Shown here: positions 22,894 to 31,855 of the stretch, in pieces
How the letters are laid out: each line of letters begins with the position of its first letter
Position numbering within the stretch: position 1 is the stretch's first letter
Origin: Clostridia bacterium
Lineage (GTDB): Bacteria; Bacillota; Clostridia; Oscillospirales; Acutalibacteraceae
Direction of reading: 5' to 3'
Assembly (NCBI GenBank): GCA_017465465.1
Contig: JAFTWE010000032.1
Coordinates: forward strand, 1 to 64,000
DNA length: 64,000 nucleotides
The notes under the pieces: generated by a model
What the model saw: only the letters and a program-made list of their open reading frames with translations
Databases searched by the model: none
What the model was told of the DNA's origin: nothing
Translations under genes and position numbers: made by a program

Positions 22894-24267
22894 ATGTCAG
22901 TTCTTATGACAATTCTTTCCCCTGTAATTGCTTTTATTCTTGCGGTTATTACTCCATTTGCAACATTGATTTGCTATGACCCGTCAGTGCCTTATGACGA
23001 GGAAATTGCCATTGCCGAGGAAAAAGCAGGGGGATATATGAAAGGCATCTGCCATGCCGACCCCGATTATGATTTGCTTCACGAGGCAAACATCGGCTGG
23101 ATTCGTGATGATATTCCTTTCCCTTATGACGAAAACGGTAAGCTTTCCAAAAGCTACCTTTCCTGGAAAGCTGAAATGCAGGAATATGCCGACAACGGTA
23201 TGAAGATTATGGGTATTACACCTTACCCTGATGATTATATTGAATACGGACTTGACCCGAGAAATCCCGATGATGTTGAAGGAATTCAGGATATTGCCCG
23301 TTTTTATGTTGAAGATTTGGGCGATATTATCGGTGCAATCCAGGTCACTAATGAAATGGGAGTTGACCGTTTTACATATCCTCTTACTATGGATGAGGCT
23401 TATGAATTTATCGGTATGCAGCTTGAAGCTCTTGACCCTGTTAAGGGTGATATTCTTGTAGGCTACAATATGACAGGCACTTTTGTTGCAACAATGCCCT
23501 TTGAAATGGCTGAGTATCATAAATATTGCGACTATGTGGGCGTTGATATGTATCTTGGCTGCTTTGAAAATGTGCTCAAAAATACTGACCAGATTGTTAC
23601 AATCCTCAGCTTTGTAAGGCGTGTAACAGGTAAGCCCGTTATCGTTTGTGAATTTGGTTATATCGGCCTCGGTGAGCAGAAAACAAGAGCCGAGAAGAAC
23701 GAAATTCTTCAGCAGTACGGTTATAAAAACGAAGAAGAAGCCGCGGCAGATATTGATAATTTTATCAAAAAGCTCCCGCCTGAGCTGGCAGATGAATTTG
23801 ACAAGTATGCTGACGAATCTCCCGAATACCGCGCTGACCAGATGTTTAACGATGAATATGCAAATCATCTTTATACAGAGCTTCAGGCAGGCTACGGTCT
23901 TTATGATTTTCAGCATACCCCCGAAGGTCAGGCAGAGTTTTTCTCATACATAATTCCTAAAATTATGTCACTTGACTTTGTAATCGGCTCCTTTATTTAT
24001 TGCTGGCACGACAGCGGAGATTGTTATGTCTGCGGTCAGGAAGAATGCCCTGTAGAAACAAAGTGGGGTCTTGTTGACGGTGACGGCAATCCAAAGCCCT
24101 CTTACTATGCCGTTCAGGAGGCTTTTGCACAAGAAAGACCTGAAAATGCGGCAGACGCCTTATCGCAGGTTCAATCCCTTGCAGACAGAGCTTTCCTTTA
24201 TGCAGAGAGATTTTTGTTTGAACTGGGTCAGGCTGTTGAAAACGCGGTAGCCTCAGCAAATTCATAA
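22894..24267 (+). CDS. Secreted TIM-barrel glycoside hydrolase
   Basis: This is a 457-residue exported protein. Residues 1-28 form an N-terminal hydrophobic segment that is a signal peptide or membrane anchor. A (beta/alpha)8 barrel of clan-A type follows: IGWIRDDIPF, then the Asn-Glu pair with probable acid/base Glu154 (QVTNEMG), DYVGVDMYLG, and nucleophile candidate Glu253 (VIVCEFGYIG). A late motif FIYCWHDSGDCYVCGQEECP is rich in Cys. The closest families in layout are GH5, GH39 and GH53-like enzymes, but I cannot assign one. The C-terminal ~40 residues form an amphipathic helix (ADRAFLYAERFLFELGQ). It is monocistronic with a strong RBS and terminator. Confidence 0.75.
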   Translation: MSVLMTILSPVIAFILAVITPFATLICYDPSVPYDEEIAIAEEKAGGYMKGICHADPDYDLLHEANIGWIRDDIPFPYDENGKLSKSYLSWKAEMQEYADNGMKIMGITPYPDDYIEYGLDPRNPDDVEGIQDIARFYVEDLGDIIGAIQVTNEMGVDRFTYPLTMDEAYEFIGMQLEALDPVKGDILVGYNMTGTFVATMPFEMAEYHKYCDYVGVDMYLGCFENVLKNTDQIVTILSFVRRVTGKPVIVCEFGYIGLGEQKTRAEKNEILQQYGYKNEEEAAADIDNFIKKLPPELADEFDKYADESPEYRADQMFNDEYANHLYTELQAGYGLYDFQHTPEGQAEFFSYIIPKIMSLDFVIGSFIYCWHDSGDCYVCGQEECPVETKWGLVDGDGNPKPSYYAVQEAFAQERPENAADALSQVQSLADRAFLYAERFLFELGQAVENAVASANS

Positions 24268-24272
24268 AATTA

Positions 24273-24297
24273 AGCACTCCTTTTAGGAGTGCTTTTT
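24273..24297 (+). terminator. Terminator of the glycosidase gene
   Basis: A perfect 9-bp stem AGCACTCCT/AGGAGTGCT with a TTT loop and five T. Confidence 0.85.
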
Positions 24298-24307
24298 GTA
24301 TGCCGTA

Positions 24308-25654
24308 TTATGCTGAAAGCTTGCTTTTCTTTTTATAATATACCGCAACGGATGCGGCAAAGGCGATTATGCAAGCGCAAGAGCCGATTATTACAAAAAC
24401 GGGCAGAATATCAAGCGCCTGACCGATATAATCCCTGTTTAGCTGATAACTGACAGTAAGGGTTTCATCATCAAAGCTTATGTTTTTCTGAAGCTCATCC
24501 ATAGGAGAATCTTCATTATACACATTTTTGTTTTTAAAATCTCTAGCTTCGGTGTGGGAATCAAATTCAAACTGTTTTTCGGCAGTCAATGCCACCACAG
24601 CGGTCAATTCATAGCCATTTTTACCTTCGTTGAAAACATAGTTCAATTCTTGCAGATACAAAACATATTTTTGCGTATCCTCACGGTATTCTTCATCAAT
24701 AAGGTAATAAAGGCAACGGTAGTCAGTCACATAATCCTTTAGCTTATAATATTCGCTTTCTGCCGTTTCGTTGTTGGGGTATTGATAGCCCACTGCGTTA
24801 GTGAAGCAGAATTCGCAGGGGATAGTCGACTCGACTGCTACTGAAACAAAGGGAAAAGCAACCGACACAACAATTATAACCGCAATAATAACTGATGTTA
24901 TTTTTATATGCTTTTTGCGGCAACTTTTTTGTTCGGGTGAAAGCTCAGGCTCGCAGATATTATACTTTTTGTAAAGAGCACAGCGGATTTTATAGGCTGC
25001 TATGCCGCCTGCAACAGCCGTGGCAGGCAAAGCTACAAACAGCATTGTCGGTCCGTCGAAAATGATGCTGAGAGCAAGACCCAATAAAGAAACAATCATC
25101 AGAAACGAAACAGCGGTAACATATTTAACCGCTTTTTTGGTTATGCCCTCAGCTAATTGAGTGTCAACAATATCTCCGTTATGAATGCTTGAGGTGAAAT
25201 TGTTGAATGAAATCATTTCTACCGTAATAGACGCGGCAATCAGAAGCAGAATGATTACATAGCCCACCCATAAAACAGTGTTATAAACAATGTCGCTTAC
25301 CGTATAAGCAAGAATGAGTGCAACTGCGCCGAGAGCAACAGCAATAATTGAGCTGTTAGTAAGCCTGACCGATGCTTTTTCAATAAGGTATCTGAGCCTT
25401 TCTTCACTTTTTATGCTCTTTGTTTCTTCGTGACTTGTGTTTGCAGATTTTTCACCCCGCAGAATTTCGTCAACTGTAACAGAATAAAGCTCTGCGATTG
25501 CAGGCAACATCATTATTTCGGGGCAGCCTTCGTCACGCTCCCATTTGCTGACGGTTTTGTTAGAAACATTCAGCTTGTCTGCAACCTCCTGCTGAGTCAT
25601 TCCGTTGGCCTTTCTCAGCGCCGAAAGAAAAGTACCTATAGTTTTCTTTTCCAT
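24308..25654 (-). CDS. XRE-type regulator with membrane domain
   Basis: This is a 448-residue protein. Residues 5-60 form a Cro/C1-type helix-turn-helix (FLSALRKANGMTQQEVADKL, NVSNKTVSKWERDEG). A linker follows, then membrane helices at about 95-145 (two), 180-230 (two), 255-280 and the C-terminal 415-440. A ~130-residue extracytoplasmic loop lies between the last two, rich in Tyr and Glu and with CEFCF near its start. Such HTH-membrane fusions are frequent in Clostridia and are thought to sense signals at the membrane and regulate nearby genes; their ligands are unknown. It faces away from the hydrolase gene at 25909, with a 254-nt divergent gap. Confidence 0.8.
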   Translation of the reverse strand: MEKKTIGTFLSALRKANGMTQQEVADKLNVSNKTVSKWERDEGCPEIMMLPAIAELYSVTVDEILRGEKSANTSHEETKSIKSEERLRYLIEKASVRLTNSSIIAVALGAVALILAYTVSDIVYNTVLWVGYVIILLLIAASITVEMISFNNFTSSIHNGDIVDTQLAEGITKKAVKYVTAVSFLMIVSLLGLALSIIFDGPTMLFVALPATAVAGGIAAYKIRCALYKKYNICEPELSPEQKSCRKKHIKITSVIIAVIIVVSVAFPFVSVAVESTIPCEFCFTNAVGYQYPNNETAESEYYKLKDYVTDYRCLYYLIDEEYREDTQKYVLYLQELNYVFNEGKNGYELTAVVALTAEKQFEFDSHTEARDFKNKNVYNEDSPMDELQKNISFDDETLTVSYQLNRDYIGQALDILPVFVIIGSCACIIAFAASVAVYYKKKSKLSA

Positions 25655-25908
25655 TTTGAAACCTCCTTTGCAGCTCTATTCTGCAACAAGTAGAGTCACT
25701 TTTCAACTCACGGATGGTAGATTTTATCCACGAAGCGTAGAATTATAATTTAATTATATATTTTTAAATTGTGAAAAACAATTCTTCACTGTTTTTTTAG
25801 GCTTGAAATCAATAACAAAAATCTTCACCTATTTTTGTAGAAAATGTATATATTAAATTTTGCTCTCAATATGGTAAAATTAACTATCAATTTAAACGAG
25901 GTGTTTAT

Positions 25909-27438
25909 ATGAAAAAGGTTTTATCCGTTTTTCTCGCTGTTGTAATAATGGCTGTTGCAGTTTTGCCGTCATTTGCAAAAAGCGATAAGTGCAACTGCGG
26001 TGAAGCTCCCATTATTTATGTTGCAGCTTTAGGCAGCGGTACTCTTACTCTTGATGAGGGCACTGAAAATGAACGCGTTCTTTTCCGCCCCGAAATTGCA
26101 GAGATTCTTCCCGACCTTCTGCCAATCGTTCCTGCGGCTGTTCAGCTTATTGCTGATAAAAACTACGACGCTTTCGGCGATGTTCTTATTGACTGTGTAA
26201 ATTCTGTTTTCGGTGAGCTTGCTCTTGATGAAAACGGAAATTCAAGCGACCGTGTAACCTGCGAGGAGTTCCATCCTGATACAGCAGACCACGGTATGGA
26301 GCACAGCTATTATTTCGGCTACGATTTCAGACTTGACCCTGTTGAAAACGCAAAGCTTCTTCATCAGTACATTCAGGAAGTTAAAGAAATCACAAAGCAC
26401 GACACAGTTCGTTGGCGCGCTTCAAGTATGGGCGGCGTTGTTACAATGTCATACATCCGCCTTTACGGCACAGCAGATATCGAAACAATCATCTTCCAGT
26501 GCTGTCCTCTTCAGGGCACCGCTGTTGCAGGTGAGCTTTATAACGGACTTGTTGAAATCAACAAAGACGCTCTCAAGGGTTATGCTTCTCAGGCTCTTCC
26601 CGAGCTTGGCAGTGACTTCCTTGCAGGTGTGCTTCTTGCTTTGATTGAGGCTCTTGATATGGCCGGTGTCTGGGATTCACTTCTTGTTATTGCCGATGAC
26701 CTTATCCTTAATCTTAAAGACAGAGTTTTTGCTGAATGCCTTATTCCTATTTTCGGCACATTGCCAGGTATCTGGAGCTTTGTTCCCGATGAATATTACG
26801 AATCAGGCAAAGAGTTTATGCAGCTTGACCCTGTAGAAAATGCTCAGCTTATCGCAAAGCTTGATTTCTACCATTATGAGGTTCAGTCAAAGTGTGCAGA
26901 GCTTATTGCTCTTGCAAAGGCAAGCGGCACAACAATGTATAATGTTCTCGGCTACGATATGCAGAGAACTCCTCTTGTAACCGCTTACAGAGAAACATCT
27001 GACGGCACAGTTGACTCTAAATACGCTTCAATGGGTGCAACCTGTGCTTTGCTTGGTGAAACTCTTCCTGAGGATTACACCCAGGCAAAATATACCGATA
27101 AAAACTTTATGTCACCTGACAGAGTGATTGACGCTTCTACCTGCGTAATGCCTGAAAACACTTGGTTTATCAAGGATATGCTTCATTCAACCACTCACGA
27201 CGGTCACGATGAGCTTTACGATATTATGTTTGAAAGTGAAAAACAGCTTACTGTTTTTGATTTGGAAGAATATCCTCAGTTCCTCCAGAATGATGTTGTA
27301 AATCAGTGCTTCTATCCTGTTGAGGCTGAAACTGACGACAGCATCAAGGGCGCTTTTGATGATTTGATGAATCAGTTCACATTCACAAAGCTTGTTGAGC
27401 TTATCTTCAAGGTTATCTACTCAATCATTGGCGCATAA
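25909..27438 (+). CDS. Secreted lipase-like alpha/beta-hydrolase
   Basis: This is a 509-residue exported protein. A signal peptide covers residues 1-23. The hydrolase fold starts with IIYVAALGSGTL. FGYDFRLDPVENAKLLHQYI precedes the nucleophile elbow ASSMGG with Ser173. A conserved stretch IDASTCVMPENTWFIKDMLHS holds the probable catalytic His. The architecture recalls LCAT/PGAP1-type lipases. A paralogue is at 37585-39168; there the Ser is replaced by Cys. The final ~20 residues are an aromatic amphipathic tail (FTKLVELIFKVIYSIIG). It is monocistronic with its own terminator. The substrate may be a lipid or another ester; nothing identifies it. Confidence 0.75.
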   Translation: MKKVLSVFLAVVIMAVAVLPSFAKSDKCNCGEAPIIYVAALGSGTLTLDEGTENERVLFRPEIAEILPDLLPIVPAAVQLIADKNYDAFGDVLIDCVNSVFGELALDENGNSSDRVTCEEFHPDTADHGMEHSYYFGYDFRLDPVENAKLLHQYIQEVKEITKHDTVRWRASSMGGVVTMSYIRLYGTADIETIIFQCCPLQGTAVAGELYNGLVEINKDALKGYASQALPELGSDFLAGVLLALIEALDMAGVWDSLLVIADDLILNLKDRVFAECLIPIFGTLPGIWSFVPDEYYESGKEFMQLDPVENAQLIAKLDFYHYEVQSKCAELIALAKASGTTMYNVLGYDMQRTPLVTAYRETSDGTVDSKYASMGATCALLGETLPEDYTQAKYTDKNFMSPDRVIDASTCVMPENTWFIKDMLHSTTHDGHDELYDIMFESEKQLTVFDLEEYPQFLQNDVVNQCFYPVEAETDDSIKGAFDDLMNQFTFTKLVELIFKVIYSIIGA

Positions 27439-27449
27439 TTTAATTTTTT

Positions 27450-27488
27450 ACCCCGATATTCTTGCAATATCGGGGTATAATTATTTTT
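27450..27488 (+). terminator. Terminator of the lipase-like gene
   Basis: A perfect 11-bp stem ACCCCGATATT/AATATCGGGGT with a 5-nt loop, followed by ATAATTATTTTTT. Confidence 0.7.
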
Positions 27489-27564
27489 TAAAAAATATCT
27501 GTACTTTCTTGAACAAATGATATATAATACCAACGGTTTACATAATTTGAAAGGAATAGATTAA

Positions 27565-28929
27565 ATGAACATAATTGTTGCAGGTGACGGCAAGGTCGGT
27601 CAGGCAATAACAAGGCTTCTTTCTCAGGAGGGCCACGATATTGTAATGGTAGACACTAACCGTGATGTAATGGAAGATAATCTTCAGCAATATGATGTTA
27701 TGACCGTTGTGGGCAACAGCGCAACAATGGCAACCCTGCAGGAGGCCAATGTTGAGCAGTCTGATTTATTTATTGCGGCTACAAGTGCCGATGAAATAAA
27801 TATTTTAAGCTGTCTTACCGCCCGCAAGCTTAATCCCTTTATTCACACCATAGCCCGTGTGCGTAACCCTGAATACACTCAGCAGCTTTATATGATGAGA
27901 GGGGATTTGGGTCTTTCTTCTATCATAAACCCGGAGCGTGAGGGCGCTCAGGAAATTTTGCGTCTTTTGCAGCTCCCCGGCGTATTGAAGAGAGAAACTT
28001 TTGCAAGAGGCCGTGTTGAAATTGTTGAAATCAGAATTCCCGAAAAGAGCATTCTTGACGGGGTTTATATCAATAACCTCACTCACGCCCTCAAGGGAAG
28101 AAAGGTGCTTGTTTGTGTTGTGTCACGCAACGGCAAGGCGTTTATCCCCACAAGTGAAACAATGCTTAAGGCAGGGGACCATATCTTTGTAACGGCGCCT
28201 GTTGCTGTTCTTTCTTATGTTCTCAAAAAGCTTGATGTTACTCAAAAGAAAATCCGCCACGCTATGATTATCGGCGGCGGCAGAGTGAGCTATTATCTTA
28301 CCCACGCTCTTGTAGATGCGGGCATTCATGTAAAGATTATTGAAAAAGACCTTGCCCGTTGCGAGCATCTTGCAGAGATTTTACCTGATGAGGTTGCAAT
28401 TATTCACGCAGACGGCTCATCCCAGGATGTTCTTGACAGTGAGGGTATTGCCGAAACCGATGCATTGGTTACTCTTACAGGTGTTGACGAGCAGAACGTT
28501 ATTGCTTCAATGTACGGTAATGCTCAGGGCGTTGCTCATATTGTAACAAAAATCAACCGCACAGAAATGACGGGTATGATTGAAAATCTTCCAATCGGCA
28601 GTATGGTAAGCCCAAAAGAGCTTTGCAGTGCCAATGTTGTGCAGTATGTCCGTGCTATGCAAAATCAGGCAGGTGCGGCAATCACCCTTCACAGAATTGC
28701 AAACGGCAGAGCAGAAACCCTTGAATTTGTAATCAACGAATGCTCACGCCATATCGGTGAGCCTCTTAAAAAAATCAGATTAAAGAAAAATATTCTTATT
28801 TCCTGCATCACTCACAGAGGTAAAACCACCATTCCCGACGGTAACTCTTCGTTTGAGCTTGGTGATACGGTTATTGTGGTTACCAACCGTGAAGAGCCGA
28901 TTTTGCAGTTTAACGATATTTTTGCATAG
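27565..28929 (+). CDS. trkA: Trk potassium uptake regulatory protein
   Basis: This is a 454-residue cytoplasmic protein with two RCK modules. Each has an NAD-binding Rossmann loop (IIVAGDGKVGQAI at residue 3, and MIIGGGRVSYYL at ~233) and a C-terminal RCK_C lobe (KSILDGVYINNL... and GEPLKKIRLKKN...). TrkA binds NAD(H) and gates the membrane channel TrkH, which is the next gene only 11 nt downstream. Together they form a complete Trk/Ktr-like potassium importer. The start has GAAAGGAA before it. Length and domain order are standard. Confidence 0.95.
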   Translation: MNIIVAGDGKVGQAITRLLSQEGHDIVMVDTNRDVMEDNLQQYDVMTVVGNSATMATLQEANVEQSDLFIAATSADEINILSCLTARKLNPFIHTIARVRNPEYTQQLYMMRGDLGLSSIINPEREGAQEILRLLQLPGVLKRETFARGRVEIVEIRIPEKSILDGVYINNLTHALKGRKVLVCVVSRNGKAFIPTSETMLKAGDHIFVTAPVAVLSYVLKKLDVTQKKIRHAMIIGGGRVSYYLTHALVDAGIHVKIIEKDLARCEHLAEILPDEVAIIHADGSSQDVLDSEGIAETDALVTLTGVDEQNVIASMYGNAQGVAHIVTKINRTEMTGMIENLPIGSMVSPKELCSANVVQYVRAMQNQAGAAITLHRIANGRAETLEFVINECSRHIGEPLKKIRLKKNILISCITHRGKTTIPDGNSSFELGDTVIVVTNREEPILQFNDIFA

Positions 28930-28940
28930 GAAGTTTTTTA

Positions 28941-30398
28941 ATGAATGTTAAGTATGTTTGCCGAATAACGGCATATACCGTATTTATGACGGCTTTGTTT
29001 ATGCTTGCCCCTGCAGGCATAGCCTTTTATGACGGTGAAACAAGAAATGCTTTGGTATATCTTTTTGTTGTTGGTATTATGTCTGTTTTGGGCTCGGTTC
29101 TATTTTTAGTGAGCCGCAATTTCAAGCCGATTCTTTACGCTCAAGAGGGTATTGCCGCAACCAGTATATCGTGGATAGTGATGTCTGTTTTTGGTGCGTT
29201 ACCTTTCGTGCTTACAGGTGAAATTCCCAGATATATTGATGCTTTGTTTGAAATTGTTTCAGGCTTCAGTACCACAGGAGCATCAATTCTCAGCGATGTT
29301 GAAGCTCTTTCAAGATGCAATTTGTTTTGGCGAAGCTTTTCTCACTGGATGGGCGGTATGGGAGTGCTTGTCTTTATGCTTGCTGTTTTACCACAGACCA
29401 AAAAGGGCGAGGGCTCAGGTATTTTTCTTATGAAAGCCGAAAGCACAGGCCCCAGCGTAAGCAAGTTTACACCGCATCTGCGCCAAACGGCTAAGATTCT
29501 TTATATTCTTTATATTGCTTTTACAATAGCCTGTGCGGTGTTTTTGCTTTTGGGTGAATTGCCGTTGTTTGACAGCTTATGCCTTGCATTAGGTACGGCA
29601 GGTACAGGCGGCTTTGGTATTCTTAATGATAGTGCAGGCAGTTATTCACCTTACATTCAGGGTGTGCTTGCGGTATTTATGATGTTATTCGGCATAAATT
29701 TCAGTATGTATTATCTTATTCTTCTCGGTCAGCTTAAAGCAGTTTTTAAAAACGAGGAGCTGAGAACATATTTGGGAATAATACTTGCCAGTGTTGTTTT
29801 AATAACAGTAAATATTTACAGTATGTATGGCTCTGTCAGGGAATCAATGCATCACGCTTTTTTCCAGGTCAGCAGTATTATTACAACAACGGGCTTTTCC
29901 AGTGTGGACTTTGAGCAGTGGCCCGCTTTTTCAAAAGGAATACTGTTTATTCTGATGTTTATAGGCGGCTGTGCGGGCAGTACGGGCGGAGGAATGAAGG
30001 TGTCGCGAGTGTTGATGCTTGGCAAAAATATTGTCAGAACAATCAGCCAGACTCTTCATCCAAGGCGAATGCACCTGGTTAAAATGGACGGGCACTCGGT
30101 GAAAGAATCTGTTGCCAACAGCGTTGATGCTTATCTTGCGGTTTACTGTGTGATAATTCTTTTCAGCTTTGCCATAGTTTCATTGGATGACTATTCTTTG
30201 GGCACTAACTTTTCGGCAGTTGTTGCCTGCTTTAATAACATAGGCCCCGGCTTTGAGTTGGTTGGTGCAACGGGCAACTACGGTCATTACAGCGATTTAT
30301 CAAAATTTGTATTTATAATCGATATGCTTTTAGGAAGGCTTGAAATTTTCCCGCTTCTTGCATTGTTCAGCCCTGACCTCTGGAGCAGAAAGAGATAA
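28941..30398 (+). CDS. trkH: Trk potassium channel membrane subunit
   Basis: This is a 485-residue membrane protein of the TrkH/KtrB superfamily. It has the four selectivity-filter-like loops of the family, among them SGFSTTGASIL, GTAGTGGFGI, TTTGFSSVDF and NNIGPGFELVG. The gating loop carries the motif GGCAGSTGGGMK. It conducts potassium into the cell under control of TrkA. Translation probably couples to trkA. A hairpin terminator follows the stop codon. Confidence 0.95.
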   Translation: MNVKYVCRITAYTVFMTALFMLAPAGIAFYDGETRNALVYLFVVGIMSVLGSVLFLVSRNFKPILYAQEGIAATSISWIVMSVFGALPFVLTGEIPRYIDALFEIVSGFSTTGASILSDVEALSRCNLFWRSFSHWMGGMGVLVFMLAVLPQTKKGEGSGIFLMKAESTGPSVSKFTPHLRQTAKILYILYIAFTIACAVFLLLGELPLFDSLCLALGTAGTGGFGILNDSAGSYSPYIQGVLAVFMMLFGINFSMYYLILLGQLKAVFKNEELRTYLGIILASVVLITVNIYSMYGSVRESMHHAFFQVSSIITTTGFSSVDFEQWPAFSKGILFILMFIGGCAGSTGGGMKVSRVLMLGKNIVRTISQTLHPRRMHLVKMDGHSVKESVANSVDAYLAVYCVIILFSFAIVSLDDYSLGTNFSAVVACFNNIGPGFELVGATGNYGHYSDLSKFVFIIDMLLGRLEIFPLLALFSPDLWSRKR

Positions 30399-30401
30399 AA
30401 T

Positions 30402-30424
30402 AAGGGTCGCTTCTGCGACCCTTT
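30402..30424. terminator. Shared terminator of trkH and the AraC gene
   Basis: A perfect 9-bp stem AAGGGTCGC/GCGACCCTT with a TTCT loop between two converging genes. The T-rich side is better on the minus strand. Confidence 0.7.
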
Positions 30425-31637
30425 AGCTTTCTCTGTATTCCTTCGGAGTTTTACCGAAGTATTTTTTAAATATTTTTGTAAAGTAGTTTACATCATAAAT
30501 TCCGCAATACTGCGAAATAGTCTGAATTTGCATATTGGTGGTTTTAAGAAGTCGGGCGGCGTGCTCGGCTCTTTTTTTATTGACATAATCTGTAAGTGTC
30601 ATACCTGTTTCTTTTTTAAACAAAGATGAAAGATAGCTTGGGTTTACATTAAGAGCCTTTGCCTGAGCGTTAAGGCTCAAATCTCCAGTAATTTCAGAGT
30701 CTATGGTTGTCAGCACCTTTTGAATAAGGTGAGAGTAGTTTTTCATAGAATGCTTTTTAACAAGCTGGCAGTAAGAACGAATCATCTCTTTCTGAAGCTG
30801 TTCAATTTCCTTAAGGGAGTTTGCCATTTCAATTTTAACTGCAAAGTCTGATGAAATTTTGTCAATATAATATGGGTGAACAGAGCCATGCTCGGCAGCC
30901 TTTCTTAAAAGCGTGTTAAGAATAACCGAGTAATTTTTTATATTTCTCACAGGGTCAGAGGACCTTTGCTCAACGCCTGCGTTAGTCATTTTGCTTATAA
31001 TCATTTCGGCATTGTTGATAAGCCCCTGAGAAACAATATCCATAAGCCTGTTTTCTTTTTCGTAGGTGGATTCAATAAGATGAACGCTGAGCTGAGGCTT
31101 GTCTGTATTACCTTGAATGTATTTTGTGGCTTCACCGAAGTTATAAGAGGTTGCCTCTTCAATTCTTTCAATAGTGAAATTTTCAAGACCGCCCCAGATA
31201 GTTTCACCCAAGGTGTTAAAAAGAATAAACAGATTGCTTTCATTGGCAATCAGAGGAACCTGAGTATAATATTTTTCAAATTCCTTGAAGGTCTGTGAGC
31301 TTATATTAAATTTTTCCGCAAGGTTAAGCTTTGTTTCTTTTGATATTTCACAATCAAGATACGGGCCGATGATAATTCCGCAGGGCTCATCGGTGTCAGG
31401 CAGGCGAAGGAAGATATAACAGCACAAAAAGCTGTCGGTAATTTTGTAAATTGTGTTATCCTTGGTGTTTTTAAACACCTCTTCCAGAATAACATTGTAG
31501 TCCTTGCCTGAAGTCAGAAATTTTCGCAGCTGAAAATCCACCTCGTCATAACTCTCATCAGACGGAACAATGTAGGAATTAAGCCCGAGATTTTTCAGAT
31601 AACCCCTGAAAAAGGCCAGCTCTTTTTCATAAAACAT
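30423..31637 (-). CDS. AraC-family transcriptional regulator
   Basis: This is a 404-residue regulator. The last ~100 residues are the AraC DNA-binding domain with two helix-turn-helix units: LSLNAQAKALNVNPSYLSSL and MQIQTISQYCGIYDVNYFTKIFKKYFGKTPKEYR. The N-terminal ~290 residues form a sensor domain (FLCCYIFLRLPDTDEPCGI, IIGPYLDC) of the type seen in clostridial regulators of sugar genes. It is divergent to the GPH symporter and GH2 genes, so it most likely senses the imported oligosaccharide and activates that operon. An inverted repeat CTCACA...TGTGAG near 31741-31781 in the shared gap could be its site. Confidence 0.88.
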   Translation of the reverse strand: MFYEKELAFFRGYLKNLGLNSYIVPSDESYDEVDFQLRKFLTSGKDYNVILEEVFKNTKDNTIYKITDSFLCCYIFLRLPDTDEPCGIIIGPYLDCEISKETKLNLAEKFNISSQTFKEFEKYYTQVPLIANESNLFILFNTLGETIWGGLENFTIERIEEATSYNFGEATKYIQGNTDKPQLSVHLIESTYEKENRLMDIVSQGLINNAEMIISKMTNAGVEQRSSDPVRNIKNYSVILNTLLRKAAEHGSVHPYYIDKISSDFAVKIEMANSLKEIEQLQKEMIRSYCQLVKKHSMKNYSHLIQKVLTTIDSEITGDLSLNAQAKALNVNPSYLSSLFKKETGMTLTDYVNKKRAEHAARLLKTTNMQIQTISQYCGIYDVNYFTKIFKKYFGKTPKEYRES

Positions 31638-31855
31638 ACTTAATACCCCTCAGTATAGTAGTTCTTGCTTGCATTATCGTACAATTTTTATGGAAAATCA
31701 AGCAAAAATAAAAATTTTACTAATAAAAATAAAAATATTCCTCACAGAAAAGGTAAATCTGTTATAAAATACAGTTGTGAGGAGGTTTGTGGATTTTTAA
31801 CAAAAAAAATCGACAAATCAGGAAATTTATAGAAAAAAGGAGGAGAATCTATATT

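Noticed and set aside
22984..23916. Minus-strand frame of 310 codons
   Set aside because: Entirely antisense to the secreted glycosidase, whose signal sequence, active-site motifs and RBS are clear.
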